From Grimontia sedimenti (GTDB taxonomy: Bacteria; Pseudomonadota; Gammaproteobacteria; Enterobacterales; Vibrionaceae): DNA of 64,000 nt. The position numbers and the translations under genes are program-made. A model generated the notes under the pieces. The model worked only from the letters and a program-made list of their open reading frames with translations, had not been told where the DNA came from and made no database searches. The stretch is from positions 310,001 through 374,000 of the forward strand of contig NZ_JAALDL010000001.1 of assembly GCF_011045095.1 (NCBI RefSeq). The letters are read 5' to 3'. Positions 37,206 through 45,927 of the stretch are shown here, one piece after another (the first letter of the stretch is position 1; every line of letters starts with the position of its first letter).

Positions 37206-37940
37206 TCAGGCTTTCTTCTTCAAGACATTTGAAAACACAGCATGAAGATCCTGTGTGCCAGAGTCATCATGCAGGTTCAGTTTAGAATTGATATGGTCAA
37301 GGTGAGTCTTCATGAGCGCGATAGCTGCTTGTTTATCTCCCGCCTCAATCACATCGAGTAGCTGAGTGTGCTCGTCACAAGAGCAGTGCGTTTTCTTTGA
37401 TGACTCATACAGAGCAATGATCAGGGAACATTGGGACACCAAGCTACGTTGGAAGCTCATCAAAGGTAGATTATTTGCCATCGCAGCAAGTTCGATATGA
37501 AATTCGCCAGAAAGGCGGATGCTACGTCCCGTATCGTTTTTCGCAATGGCTTCATTTTCCTCTGCCACCATGGCGCGGCATTTGGCGATCTGTTCCGGTG
37601 TCGCGTTCTCTGCTGCCAGTTCGACAATGGCCAGCTCCATCACTTCACGCGCTTTGAGGATTTGCATCGCTTCCTCAACGGTTGGTGACGCCACAATAGA
37701 GCCGCGGTTTGGGCGTGTACTGACAACCTGTTCTACAGAGAGCCGGAGTAATGCACGGCGAATGATGGTGCGGCTGACGCCGAAGATTTCGCCCAATGCT
37801 TCTTCGCTGAGTTTGGTACCAGGAGGCAGGCGTTGTTCCAGGATCGCATCAAAGATATGACCGTATACGATGTCATCCTGTGTCATTTTAGGGTTTGTCT
37901 GTTTGGTTTTTTTATTCGTTGCTTTGAGAAGCCCTGTCAT
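37206..37940 (-). CDS. GntR/FCD-family transcriptional regulator, likely purine catabolism regulator
   Basis: A 244-residue regulator. An N-terminal winged helix (about 18-85; KLSEEALGEIFGVSRTIIRRALLRL) is followed by a C-terminal FCD ligand domain of helices (about 95-225) with the usual His ligands (FHIELA, DEHTQLL, THLDHIN). The FadR-type fold binds short palindromes and an acid or metabolite ligand. The start is ATG 37940 with AAAGGAA ahead; the open frame runs upstream to 38129 without support. It lies between the xdh and malate synthase/gcl groups, and TTGTATACAA boxes precede these operons, so it is the likely regulator. The ligand (allantoin, urate or glyoxylate) is unknown. Confidence 0.88.
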   Translation of the reverse strand: MTGLLKATNKKTKQTNPKMTQDDIVYGHIFDAILEQRLPPGTKLSEEALGEIFGVSRTIIRRALLRLSVEQVVSTRPNRGSIVASPTVEEAMQILKAREVMELAIVELAAENATPEQIAKCRAMVAEENEAIAKNDTGRSIRLSGEFHIELAAMANNLPLMSFQRSLVSQCSLIIALYESSKKTHCSCDEHTQLLDVIEAGDKQAAIALMKTHLDHINSKLNLHDDSGTQDLHAVFSNVLKKKA

Positions 37941-38154
37941 ACAGTAGTTCCTTTCCCAACTCGTCGTCTCTAACGAGGTGCTGTCAAATAACGTTCTGAA
38001 AATGAACGAAAAACAATCAAGATATTTATGCGCTTTGTTTTGTATAAGAATAGCTGACCTAATTGTACAACATTGCTTTGTTAATTGTATCGGTGCTGTT
38101 ATCGGTTTGCGGGGCGGGTACTGTTCCAAGGTAGAGAAATGAGGATAGAGATTT

Positions 38155-38178
38155 AACGGCCGGAGAAGCCCGGCCGTT
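38155..38178 (-). terminator. Hairpin after the GlcG-like gene
   Basis: AACGGCCGG / CCGGCCGTT perfect 9-base stem with a 6-base loop. On the minus strand it is followed by only a weak T tract, so termination may be partial. Confidence 0.55.
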
Positions 38179-38189
38179 TGCAGGTGAAA

Positions 38190-38630
38190 TCAGCTTGCCA
38201 GAACGGCATCAGTTTTTAGACTGGAAGCGACAATGCCGGCAATCGCGACGGCTTCATCCGTATCAGAGATATCGCCGGAAACGCCGACTGCACCGAGTAA
38301 TTCCGATGCCGCGTCTCGGATGAGCACACCACCGGGAACGGGAACAAGGTTTCCCTGCGCAAGTGTGGCGACTGACGAGATAAAGCAAGGGCGGCTTTGG
38401 GCATCATCCGCAATCTTTCTGGAGGAGCACCCGAGGGCTAATGCCCCCCATGCTTTTGCAATCGCAATTTCCGGCCGCATCATGCTTGAGCCATCTTGCC
38501 TCTGTAGCGAAATGAGTGCGCCGCCTTTATCCAAAATGGCCACCGTTAGTGGTTGGGTTTTCCTTTCTTGCGCCGCATGGAACACCTTAGTGGTGATTTC
38601 CAGTGCTTTTATCATCGTCAGATTTTCCAT
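38190..38630 (-). CDS. GlcG/HbpS family protein
   Basis: A 146-residue cytosolic protein of the GlcG/HbpS (DUF336) family: TVAILDKGGALISLQRQDG, IAIAKAWGALALGCSSRKI and GGVLIRDAASELLGAVGVSG. Members bind haem or small molecules; GlcG occurs in glycolate operons but its exact job is not known. Here it follows malate synthase within a glyoxylate-handling cluster, which fits the GlcG link. Its start codon is preceded by GGAG at 38638-38641 (minus strand), only two bases from the edge of the structured 264-bp element, so folding of that element may affect translation. Confidence 0.82.
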   Translation of the reverse strand: MENLTMIKALEITTKVFHAAQERKTQPLTVAILDKGGALISLQRQDGSSMMRPEIAIAKAWGALALGCSSRKIADDAQSRPCFISSVATLAQGNLVPVPGGVLIRDAASELLGAVGVSGDISDTDEAVAIAGIVASSLKTDAVLAS

Positions 38631-38643
38631 TGAAGGTCTCCGA

Positions 38644-38907
38644 GGGTCTGTTGACCTTTGGTGGTTAAATTTTGTTCTAGCCCTAAGTGTTTTAGGCGCG
38701 GCGAGGTGTGTGCCGCCTAGTTATTCTAAGCAAGTACACCTCAACAAAGCATAAAACGCTTAGGGCAGAACCCTTCGGGCAGCGTTTGTGGGGACTTTCT
38801 CCTACGTTATCGGCTTCTCATGTAGGCCAGCTACACGTCGAAGCCTCTGCCTTGTATAAAGTCCCCACAAACAGCTGCAAAAATCATCACCAAAGGCCAA
38901 CAGACCC
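38644..38907. repeat. Structured 264-bp intergenic element with 20-bp terminal inverted repeats
   Basis: The ends (38644-38663 and 38888-38907) are inverted repeats of 20 bases with one mismatch (GGGTCTGTTG/CAACAGACCC outer part). Inside lie two further long arms: 38675-38694 with 38752-38770 (19 pairs, one wobble, one bulged base) and 38779-38798 with 38858-38878 (20 pairs, one bulged base). Arm B has an inner GGCTTC/GAAGCC and TGTAG/CTACA hairpin. The whole would fold as a three-way junction. It fills the gap between malate synthase and the GlcG-like gene, on either strand. No target duplication is seen. It may be a MITE-like repeat or a structured leader RNA. Confidence 0.75.
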
Positions 38908-38919
38908 CAGGTTTTTAGG

Positions 38920-38939
38920 GGCGGCTTAAAGCAGCCGCC
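38920..38939. repeat. Short GC-rich hairpin next to the element
   Basis: GGCGGCT (38920-38926) and AGCCGCC (38933-38939) with a six-base loop, 8 bases after the malate synthase stop (minus strand). No T run follows on either strand, so it is not a standard terminator. Confidence 0.45.
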
Positions 38940-38947
38940 AATGCTCG

Positions 38948-40572
38948 TTATTCGAGTTTTGCGTAGCAAGGAATGGTGAGAAAATCAGCAAAGTGAGCAT
39001 CGGTTGAGAGGGTGAAAAACAACGCCGATGCTTCATCAAATTTCCTGAATTCACCATTGCCTGCTGACGCTTTCATGTCCTTTACTTCCTGATCGAGCCA
39101 CGCTCTAAATAGCTCAGTGGTAAATGGTCGACCATCGTCCAAAGACACCTGATGCTTGAGCCATTGCCAAATGTTGGCGCGGGAAATTTCTGCTGTAGCG
39201 GCATCTTCCATCAACCCGTAAATAGGTACACAACCGATACCGCGCAGCCAGGCTTCCATATAAAGCACCGCGATTCGGATATTCTTTCTTACTCCAGGCT
39301 CATCTTTTGGTCCTTGGCTTGGTCGAAGAAGAAGTTCGCTGTTAAAGCTTCCATCAGGGATAAAGTGGCGTTGGTTTGTCGCGCCATTCAGGTATTCATC
39401 AAATATTTCGCGGGCAAGTGATACCAAATGTGGGTGTGCGACCCAGGTGCCATCATGGCCATTTGTCGCTTCTCGGCGTTTATCTTCAATCACTTTCTGT
39501 GTTACGCGAGCCATCTCGTCAGGATTTTTGGATGGAATGAAGGCAGACATACCGCCAATTGCTAATGCTCCGCGGCGATGGCAGGTCTGGATAAGACGTT
39601 TGCTGTACGCCTCCAAGAAAGGTTGATCCATGCCGATGGCATGACGATCAGGCAAGATGCGATCGGTGTGGTTCTTCAGCGTTTTGATGTAGCTGAAAAT
39701 GTAATCCCACCGGCCACAGTTCATACCCACGATGTGCTTACGCATTGCGTAGAGGATTTCTTCCATCTGGAATACAGCTGGAAGGGTTTCAATGAGAACA
39801 GTGGCGCGTATCGTACCTGTTTCGGCAGAAAAGTACTCTTCGGTGAAATCAAACACGGATTCCCACCATGCAGCTTCTTCCATGGACTCAAGCTTAGGCA
39901 AATAGAAGTAAACGCCTTGGCCACTGGCTTTGCGGGATTGGTAATTGTGGAAAAAGTACAACCCGAAATCCATTAGGCTGGCTGGCATGGGTTTACCATC
40001 GAAAAGAATATGGGATTCCTGAAGGTGTAAACCTCTTGGACGATGGATCAATGTCGCGGGGTTATCAGCTAACTGATAATGCTTGCCATTTTTCGGGTCG
40101 CTATACGAGATTGTGCCCGCATTGGCATCACGCATGTTGATTTGGCCATTCACCATGTTTTCCCAGGTCGGTGAAGTGGCATCCTCGAAGCAACACATAA
40201 ATACATTTGCGCCAGAGTTGAGCGCATTGATCACCATTTTCGGTCAATGGGGCCTGTTATCTCAACGCGCCTATCGAGCAATATCTCCGGAATATCAGCC
40301 ACTTTCCAATCTCGAGCGTCTCGAATGTCTGCAGTATCGCTCCTGAAATCAGGTAGGGCACCGCTATCGAATTTCTCCTGCTGACGCTTTCTGTCAATCA
40401 GTAGCGAAGACAATGGTCCCGTGAACTGTTGGCAAAGCGCAGATATAAAGTTCAATGCATCCGCATTCAGAATGCTTTTAGCGTCTTCGCTGAACAAAGG
40501 CCCAGCGATCTTAATGCTGGAGCAAGCTGCTGAGCTGGAACGATTTTCTGAAGTACTTTCTAGTTCATACAT
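38948..40572 (-). pseudogene. aceB: Malate synthase A, frameshifted
   Basis: Joins glyoxylate and acetyl-CoA to malate. The N-terminal 110 residues (40572 down to about 40240) end at GPIDRKW and a stop; the remaining 429 residues continue from VINALNSGANVFMCCFEDAT in another frame. Expected sequence across the break is GPIDRKMVINALN, restored by one extra A (a T in the TTTT at 40237-40240 on plus). Motifs of class A malate synthase are present (FEDATSPTW, GMNCGRWDYIFSYIK, HPHLVSLAREIFDEYLNG), and the total of about 541 residues is normal. The start has AAAGGA ahead, and a GntR-type box lies at 40592-40603. If the break is a sequencing error the gene is intact. Confidence 0.87.
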
Positions 40573-40591
40573 CGGCAGGGTCCTTTAATCT

Positions 40592-40603
40592 AATGTATAC
40601 AAT
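40592..40603. promoter_or_regulatory. GntR-type operator box, malate synthase side
   Basis: AATGTATACAAT differs by one base from ATTGTATACAAT; 20 bases upstream of the malate synthase ATG on the minus strand. Proposed binding site of the 37206 regulator. Confidence 0.55.
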
Positions 40604-40842
40604 AAAAATCTAATAATGTTTCTTTGTTGGTGTCGTTATAGAGAACAATAAAAGCACAATGTTAATGCGTTGTGAATAGGGTGGTACCAAAATTCCATTT
40701 ACTCAGTAACTTGTCTGACCTCTTTCCAATGCACTGTCAGCCATGATTTTGCCGCCTTTGTGCTTCGTTCGATTGTTTTAAAACTGTAAAAAATTCCTTG
40801 CGATTAAAAATTAATCGATCTAAGAATACAAATAACACTCAA

Positions 40843-40854
40843 ATTGTATACAAA
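40843..40854. promoter_or_regulatory. GntR-type operator box, gcl side
   Basis: ATTGTATACAAA contains the exact TTGTATACAA core. It directly abuts the ribosome site AAGGAG of gcl (ATG 40866), so bound protein would stop elongating RNA polymerase rather than mask a promoter. Confidence 0.65.
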
Positions 40855-40865
40855 AGGAGTTTTGT

Positions 40866-42644
40866 ATGGGAAAGATGAGAGCGATTGATGCTGCTATTGA
40901 AGTGCTGAAGAAAGAAGGTGTGGTTAAAGCGTTTGGTGTACCGGGCGCAGCGATCAATCCCTTTTACTCAGCGCTGAAGAAAGCGGGGGGCATAGACCAC
41001 ATACTTGCACGCCATGTTGAAGGTGCATCTCACATGGCCGAGGGCTACACCCGAGCAAACCCCGGGAACATCGGTGTTTGTATAGGAACGTCAGGCCCTG
41101 CAGGTACCGATATGATTACCGGTCTTTATTCGGCACAGGCTGATTCCATCCCTATTCTTTGCATTACCGGGCAGGCGCCGCGCGCGAGATTGCACAAAGA
41201 AGATTTCCAGGCGGTAGATATTGAATCCATAGCACGTCCTGTGACTAAGTGGTGTTCAACGGTTTTAGAACCCGCACAGGTTCCACGCGCAATCCAACAC
41301 GCTTTTCAGGTTATGCGTTCAGGTCGTCCAGGCCCTGTACTGATTGATTTACCTTTAGATGTTCAACTGGCTGAAATCGAATTTGATATCGACAGTTATG
41401 AACCACTTGAGCCTTACAAACCTTCGATTTCGCGCCATCAAGCAGAAAAAGCGATGGAGATGCTAAATGCAGCTGAGCGTCCACTGATCGTTTCTGGCGG
41501 CGGCGTGATCAATGCAAATGCTTCAGAACTTTTACAGGAGTTTGCCGAAATCGTAGGTGTACCGGTTATTCCAACTTTGATGGGCTGGGGCACTATTGCA
41601 GATGACCACGAGTTGATGGCGGGTATGGTTGGGCTTCAGACATCCCACCGCTATGGTAATGCGTCATTGCTGGCGTCTGATGTGGTGTTCGGTATCGGTA
41701 ACCGTTGGGCAAATCGGCATACGGGCTCGGTCGATGTGTATACCGAAGGGCGTAAGTTCGTTCACATCGACATTGAACCAACCCAAATCGGGCGCGTGTT
41801 CTGTCCGGATCTGGGGATCGTGTCTGATGCATACCAAGCGCTTACTGTACTGATCGAAGTAGCAAAGGAATGGAAAGCACAAGGCAAACTGAACGATCAC
41901 TCTTCATGGGTCGGAGGTTGTCAGCAGCGCAAAGCCACCATGCTGCGAAAAACCCACTACACCGAACAGCCAGTAAAACCAATGCGTGTTTATGAAGAGA
42001 TGAACCGCGCGTTTGATCGTGAAACCTGTTATGTCAGTACCATTGGTTTGTCTCAAATTGCCGCTGCGCAATTCCTACACGTGTACAAACCTCGCCACTG
42101 GATTAATTGTGGTCAAGCCGGACCTTTAGGGTGGACGGTGCCTGCCGCACTAGGTGTTCGTGCTGCGGATCCTGAGCGCCAAATTGTCGCTATTTCAGGT
42201 GACTACGACTTCCAGTTCATGATTGAAGAACTCGCTGTTGGTGCCCAGTTCAACCTTCCTTACATCCATGTGTTGGTTAACAACTCTTACCTGGGGCTTA
42301 TACGTCAGGCGCAGCGTCAATTCGATATCGACTACTGCGTACAGTTGGCCTTTGAAAACCAGAATTCACCTGAACTTGCCGATTATGGTGTCGATCATGT
42401 CACCGTGGTGGAAGGACTGGGTTGTAAGGCGCTGCGTGTTACCGACCCAGAACAAATTGCGTCGGCGTTTGAAGAGGCAAAGACCTTGATGGCTAAGCAT
42501 CGTGTACCGGTTGTTGTAGAAATCATTCTGGAAAAAGTCACCAATATCTCCATGGGTGTAGAGATTGACTCTGTGAATGAATTTGAATCTCTGGCTGACT
42601 CTATTGCTGATGCGCCTACTGCATTGGCAGCCAATCGCCAATAA
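40866..42644 (+). CDS. gcl: Glyoxylate carboligase (tartronate-semialdehyde synthase)
   Basis: A 592-residue thiamine diphosphate enzyme that joins two glyoxylates to tartronate semialdehyde with loss of CO2. The N-terminal [18 protein letters not shown] carries the family's Val51 in place of the usual catalytic Glu, and [11 protein letters not shown], plus the C-terminal thiamine motif (GDYDFQF to VNN, about 445-473), match Gcl. FAD is bound but not used in catalysis in this family. It heads the gcl-hyi-glxR-kinase operon. A GntR-type box sits over its 5' leader. Length is normal. Confidence 0.97.
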   Translation: MGKMRAIDAAIEVLKKEGVVKAFGVPGAAINPFYSALKKAGGIDHILARHVEGASHMAEGYTRANPGNIGVCIGTSGPAGTDMITGLYSAQADSIPILCITGQAPRARLHKEDFQAVDIESIARPVTKWCSTVLEPAQVPRAIQHAFQVMRSGRPGPVLIDLPLDVQLAEIEFDIDSYEPLEPYKPSISRHQAEKAMEMLNAAERPLIVSGGGVINANASELLQEFAEIVGVPVIPTLMGWGTIADDHELMAGMVGLQTSHRYGNASLLASDVVFGIGNRWANRHTGSVDVYTEGRKFVHIDIEPTQIGRVFCPDLGIVSDAYQALTVLIEVAKEWKAQGKLNDHSSWVGGCQQRKATMLRKTHYTEQPVKPMRVYEEMNRAFDRETCYVSTIGLSQIAAAQFLHVYKPRHWINCGQAGPLGWTVPAALGVRAADPERQIVAISGDYDFQFMIEELAVGAQFNLPYIHVLVNNSYLGLIRQAQRQFDIDYCVQLAFENQNSPELADYGVDHVTVVEGLGCKALRVTDPEQIASAFEEAKTLMAKHRVPVVVEIILEKVTNISMGVEIDSVNEFESLADSIADAPTALAANRQ

Positions 42645-42676
42645 CTGTTTGGTTCTTATGGAATAAGGAAATTGAA

Positions 42677-43465
42677 ATGCCAAAGTTAGCTGCCAATTTA
42701 TCAATGTTATTTACTGAACTGCCTTTCATCGAGCGCTTTAATGCCGCGGCAAACTTCGGTTTTAAGGGAGTGGAGTACCTGTTTCCGTACGCATTTGAAG
42801 CCTATGAGCTGAAGGCAGAACTGGACCGCAACCATCTGAAGCAAGTGCTGTTTAACCTACCTGCAGGGGATTGGGACGCGGGAGATCGCGGGATTGCAGC
42901 GGACCCAGCACGTGTTGATGAGTTCCGGGCAGGCGTTGCACTCGCGATTGAATACGCCAATGTATTGAACTGTGAGCAAGTGAACTGTCTCGCTGGGATT
43001 GTTCCTTCGGGTGTGAGTCAGGACCAAGCTGAAGAGACTCTGATTGAAAACCTGAAATTTGCGAATGCCCAGTTGGAAAAGGCAGGTATCCGGTTGGTTG
43101 TGGAAGCAATCAATACAAGGGATATCCCGGGCTTTTCGCTAACCAATACCAAACAGGCAGTTCGGATTTGCGATGCGGTCGGGAGCGACAACCTTTCACT
43201 GCAGTACGACATCTACCACATGCAAATTATGGAAGGGGATATTGCCCAAACCTTAAGCTCGACGTTAGACCGTATTGGGCATGTTCAGCTCGCAGATAAT
43301 CCTGGTCGTCATGAGCCTGGGACCGGGGAGTTGAACTACCACTTCCTGTTCAGCCACTTAGATTCTATTGGCTATGAGGGTTGGGTTGGGTGCGAATATA
43401 AGCCAGCTACCACCACCGAAGAAGGCATGAAATGGCTTCAGACATACGGACAAAATGAGGAGTAA
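42677..43465 (+). CDS. hyi: Hydroxypyruvate isomerase
   Basis: A 262-residue TIM-barrel enzyme that interconverts hydroxypyruvate and tartronate semialdehyde. Motifs include FTELPFIERFNAAANFGFKG at the start, LVVEAINTRDIPGF and QYDIYHMQIMEGD, with acidic metal ligands (E and D in these segments) of the xylose-isomerase-like fold. It follows gcl by 32 bases with AAGGAA ahead, and the next gene begins 4 bases after its stop. Function is fixed by the operon. Confidence 0.93.
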   Translation: MPKLAANLSMLFTELPFIERFNAAANFGFKGVEYLFPYAFEAYELKAELDRNHLKQVLFNLPAGDWDAGDRGIAADPARVDEFRAGVALAIEYANVLNCEQVNCLAGIVPSGVSQDQAEETLIENLKFANAQLEKAGIRLVVEAINTRDIPGFSLTNTKQAVRICDAVGSDNLSLQYDIYHMQIMEGDIAQTLSSTLDRIGHVQLADNPGRHEPGTGELNYHFLFSHLDSIGYEGWVGCEYKPATTTEEGMKWLQTYGQNEE

Positions 43466-43469
43466 TGGA

Positions 43470-44360
43470 ATGACAACTATCGCATTTATCGGCACCGGCA
43501 TCATGGGTAAGCCAATGGCTGAAAACCTACAAAAAGCCGGGTATCAACTCAATTTGTCAGAAAGCCGTACAAGGGCACCTGCTTCATTAGTCGAAGGTGG
43601 TGCAAAAGCCTATCCTTCGAATCGTGAAGCGGTTAATGACGCGGATTTCATTATCGTTATGGTGCCAAACACACCAGATGTCGAAGATGTTCTGTTTGGT
43701 GAAGATGGTATAGAGCCAGTGCTGGATGCCACAAAGACAGTCATCGACATGAGTTCTATATCTCCCATTGAAACCCAAAGCTTTGCTGCCCGGGTCAACG
43801 AAAGTGGTGCGGCTTACCTTGATGCGCCTGTTTCTGGCGGTGAAGTCGGCGCCATCAATGCCACTTTGACCATCATGGTGGGTGGCGAAGAAGCCACGTT
43901 CGAAAAAGCATTGCCACTGTTTGGCGCCATGGGGCAGAACATCAATCTGGTCGGTGATAACGGTGCGGGTCAGGTGTGCAAGGTAGCTAACCAAATCATT
44001 GTGGCACTCAATATTGAAGCCGTGTCTGAAGCGCTGGTGTTTGCTTCTAAAGCAGGCGCAGATCCAGCAAGGATCCGCAACGCGCTGCTGGGTGGCTTTG
44101 CTAATTCAAAAGTGCTGGAAGTTCATGGTGAGCGCATGGTGAAAGGAACCTTTGACCCTGGTTTTAGGATCCGCCTGCATCAAAAAGATTTGAACTTAGC
44201 ATTAACAGGGGCTGAAACGCTTGGCGTTTCACTGCCGAATACAAAATCTGCACAAGAGCTATTTAGCTTATGTGCTGAGCAAGGTGGGGAAGATTGGGAT
44301 CACTCTGCGCTTATTAAAGCCATTGAATCGCTTTCAAACCACAACATCCGCGGCGAATAA
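43470..44360 (+). CDS. glxR: Tartronate semialdehyde reductase (2-hydroxy-3-oxopropionate reductase)
   Basis: A 296-residue NAD(P)-dependent beta-hydroxyacid dehydrogenase that reduces tartronate semialdehyde to D-glycerate. FIGTGIMGKPMAENL is the dinucleotide motif; DAPVSGGEVGA and GAGQVCKVANQ (catalytic Lys171) complete the family signature. The start is ATG 43470 behind GAGGAGT; the frame reaches back to 43455. Third gene of the gcl operon. Confidence 0.95.
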   Translation: MTTIAFIGTGIMGKPMAENLQKAGYQLNLSESRTRAPASLVEGGAKAYPSNREAVNDADFIIVMVPNTPDVEDVLFGEDGIEPVLDATKTVIDMSSISPIETQSFAARVNESGAAYLDAPVSGGEVGAINATLTIMVGGEEATFEKALPLFGAMGQNINLVGDNGAGQVCKVANQIIVALNIEAVSEALVFASKAGADPARIRNALLGGFANSKVLEVHGERMVKGTFDPGFRIRLHQKDLNLALTGAETLGVSLPNTKSAQELFSLCAEQGGEDWDHSALIKAIESLSNHNIRGE

Positions 44361-44374
44361 CGCCGTGAACCATA

Positions 44375-44422
44375 CCAAGCAGTTTGGAGTGTCCAGCTTT
44401 TCGCTGCTTGGAGTACCTCCAA
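44375..44422. repeat. Compound extragenic palindrome
   Basis: CCAAGCAG (44375-44382) pairs with CTGCTTGG (44404-44411), with inner TGGA/TCCA and a second hairpin TTGGAG/CTCCAA (44408-44422) as an alternative fold. No T run. Resembles short extragenic repeats of Vibrio-type genomes. Confidence 0.5.
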
Positions 44423-44456
44423 CTTGAGTTTACGTTTTACAGGTCCTTAGTGTTTT

Positions 44457-44486
44457 GCCCGCTTCTTTCACGACGGGCTTTTTTTT
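44457..44486 (+). terminator. Rho-independent terminator after glxR
   Basis: GCCCG (44457-44461) and CGGGC (44474-44478), then eight T residues. It may be partial, as the kinase gene follows 15 bases later. Confidence 0.7.
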
Positions 44487-44501
44487 CTATGGAGATAAGC
44501 A

Positions 44502-45857
44502 ATGGATCAGCAGGAAGAGTTCAAGGAAGGCGAAGAAACCCTAAGAAAAAATTCTGAATCAGAAAAGTCATCTGTTGGAGCTTTATCGCCCTCGATATTT
44601 CTCCGGAAATTGTTCGATGCTGCGGTCGATTCAGCCCTTCCTTATGGAAATATTAAAAAGTATCTGCCTGAAGACCGCTCGGGAAATTTAGTTGTGATCG
44701 GTGCAGGTAAAGCGGCCGCTTCAATGGCTCAAGCGTTGGAAGATGAATGGGATGGACCGATAAGTGGCGTTGTTGTCACACGTTATTTGCATGGCGCACC
44801 TTGTAAGCACATCGAAGTATTGGAAGCGTCACACCCGGTTCCTGATGGTGAAGGCGAGAAAGTCGCGAAGCTCATCCTAAATTTGGTCACGAACCTTGAT
44901 GAAAATGACACGGTGATATGTTTGCTATCCGGTGGAGGCTCAGCCTTATTAAGCTTACCTGCACCGGGCATCGACTTTTCCGAGAAACAGGAAATCAACA
45001 AAGCCCTGTTGAAATCGGGAGCTGCCATCAATGAAATGAATTGTGTAAGAAAGCATCTTTCCGCTGTAAAAGGAGGGAAGCTGGCACAAGCGGCTTACCC
45101 TGCAAGTGTGCTTACGCTTGCGATATCTGATGTGCCGGGAGATGCCGCAGATGTTATCGCATCAGGTCCGACAGTCGCAGACCCGACGACACGTTTTGAT
45201 GCTATTAACGTATTGAATAAATATGATATTCCAGTAAGTGACAATGTCACTTTCTGGCTGGAAAGCGAAGCATCTGAAACCCCAAAAGCCGGTGACGAGA
45301 GACTGTCAAAAAGCCGTTTTGAGATTATTTCAACGCCCTTCGTATCTCTGGTTGCTGCGCAGACTTTATCGGAATCGCTAGGGATACCCGCTTACATTCT
45401 GGGAGATACTCTGGAGGGAGAATCAAGGGATGTCGCACTGGTGCATGCAGCCATGGCAAGCAGTGCAGCTAAACATGATCAGCCTTTCCCTGCACCTTGC
45501 GTCATCCTCTCTGGCGGTGAAACCACTGTAACAGTCAGAGGTAATGGTCGTGGAGGGCGCAATTGTGAGTTTCTGTTATCACTCTATCAAGCGCTTGAGA
45601 AAGAGCCCGCGATTCGGGGCAGAATTTATGCGTTGGCCTGCGATACAGATGGGATTGATGGTGTGGAAGACAATGCCGGAGCAGAGTTGAAACCGGATTT
45701 CTATGTCGCCGCTGCAGAGAAGAAACTGTCCCCCGAACCTTACCTGACTAACAACGACAGTTATGGTTTTTTTGAAGCGCTTAGCGGCTTGATTTTTACC
45801 GGTCCAACCCGCACCAATGTGAATGACTTCAGAGCAATATTGATATTACCAGAGTGA
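44502..45857 (+). CDS. Glycerate 2-kinase (DUF4147/MOFRL family)
   Basis: A 451-residue kinase that phosphorylates D-glycerate to 2-phosphoglycerate, sending purine carbon to central metabolism. Motifs: VVIGAGKAAASMAQALEDEW and CLLSGGGSALLSLP near the N-terminus (nucleotide site), and in the MOFRL domain VILSGGETTVTVRGNGRGGRN and ALACDTDGIDG. The first 40 residues are an extra charged leader. It lies 141 bases after glxR behind a hairpin, with GGAG ahead of the ATG. Confidence 0.92.
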   Translation: MDQQEEFKEGEETLRKNSESEKSSVGALSPSIFLRKLFDAAVDSALPYGNIKKYLPEDRSGNLVVIGAGKAAASMAQALEDEWDGPISGVVVTRYLHGAPCKHIEVLEASHPVPDGEGEKVAKLILNLVTNLDENDTVICLLSGGGSALLSLPAPGIDFSEKQEINKALLKSGAAINEMNCVRKHLSAVKGGKLAQAAYPASVLTLAISDVPGDAADVIASGPTVADPTTRFDAINVLNKYDIPVSDNVTFWLESEASETPKAGDERLSKSRFEIISTPFVSLVAAQTLSESLGIPAYILGDTLEGESRDVALVHAAMASSAAKHDQPFPAPCVILSGGETTVTVRGNGRGGRNCEFLLSLYQALEKEPAIRGRIYALACDTDGIDGVEDNAGAELKPDFYVAAAEKKLSPEPYLTNNDSYGFFEALSGLIFTGPTRTNVNDFRAILILPE

Positions 45858-45877
45858 TTGACTGGATGAATTGTCTA

Positions 45878-45916
45878 GGATTCATTAAAGTTGTGATTAC
45901 ACGCTTTAATGAATCC
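45878..45916. promoter_or_regulatory. Perfect inverted repeat ahead of the TetR gene
   Basis: GGATTCATTAAAG (45878-45890) and CTTTAATGAATCC (45904-45916), 13-base arms with a 13-base spacer. It lies 21 bases after the kinase stop and 11 bases before the TetR start. It may be a terminator without T run, or an autoregulatory operator. Confidence 0.5.
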
Positions 45917-45927
45917 ACGGACGGGTA

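Noticed and set aside
38039-38092. GntR-type boxes upstream of the regulator's own gene
   Set aside because: Only half-matches (TTGTATAAGA, TTGTACAA, ATTGTATCGG) are seen; not enough to claim autoregulation.
37941-38129. Extended N-terminus of the GntR regulator
   Set aside because: The extra 63 residues look non-coding and the ATG at 37940 has a proper ribosome site.
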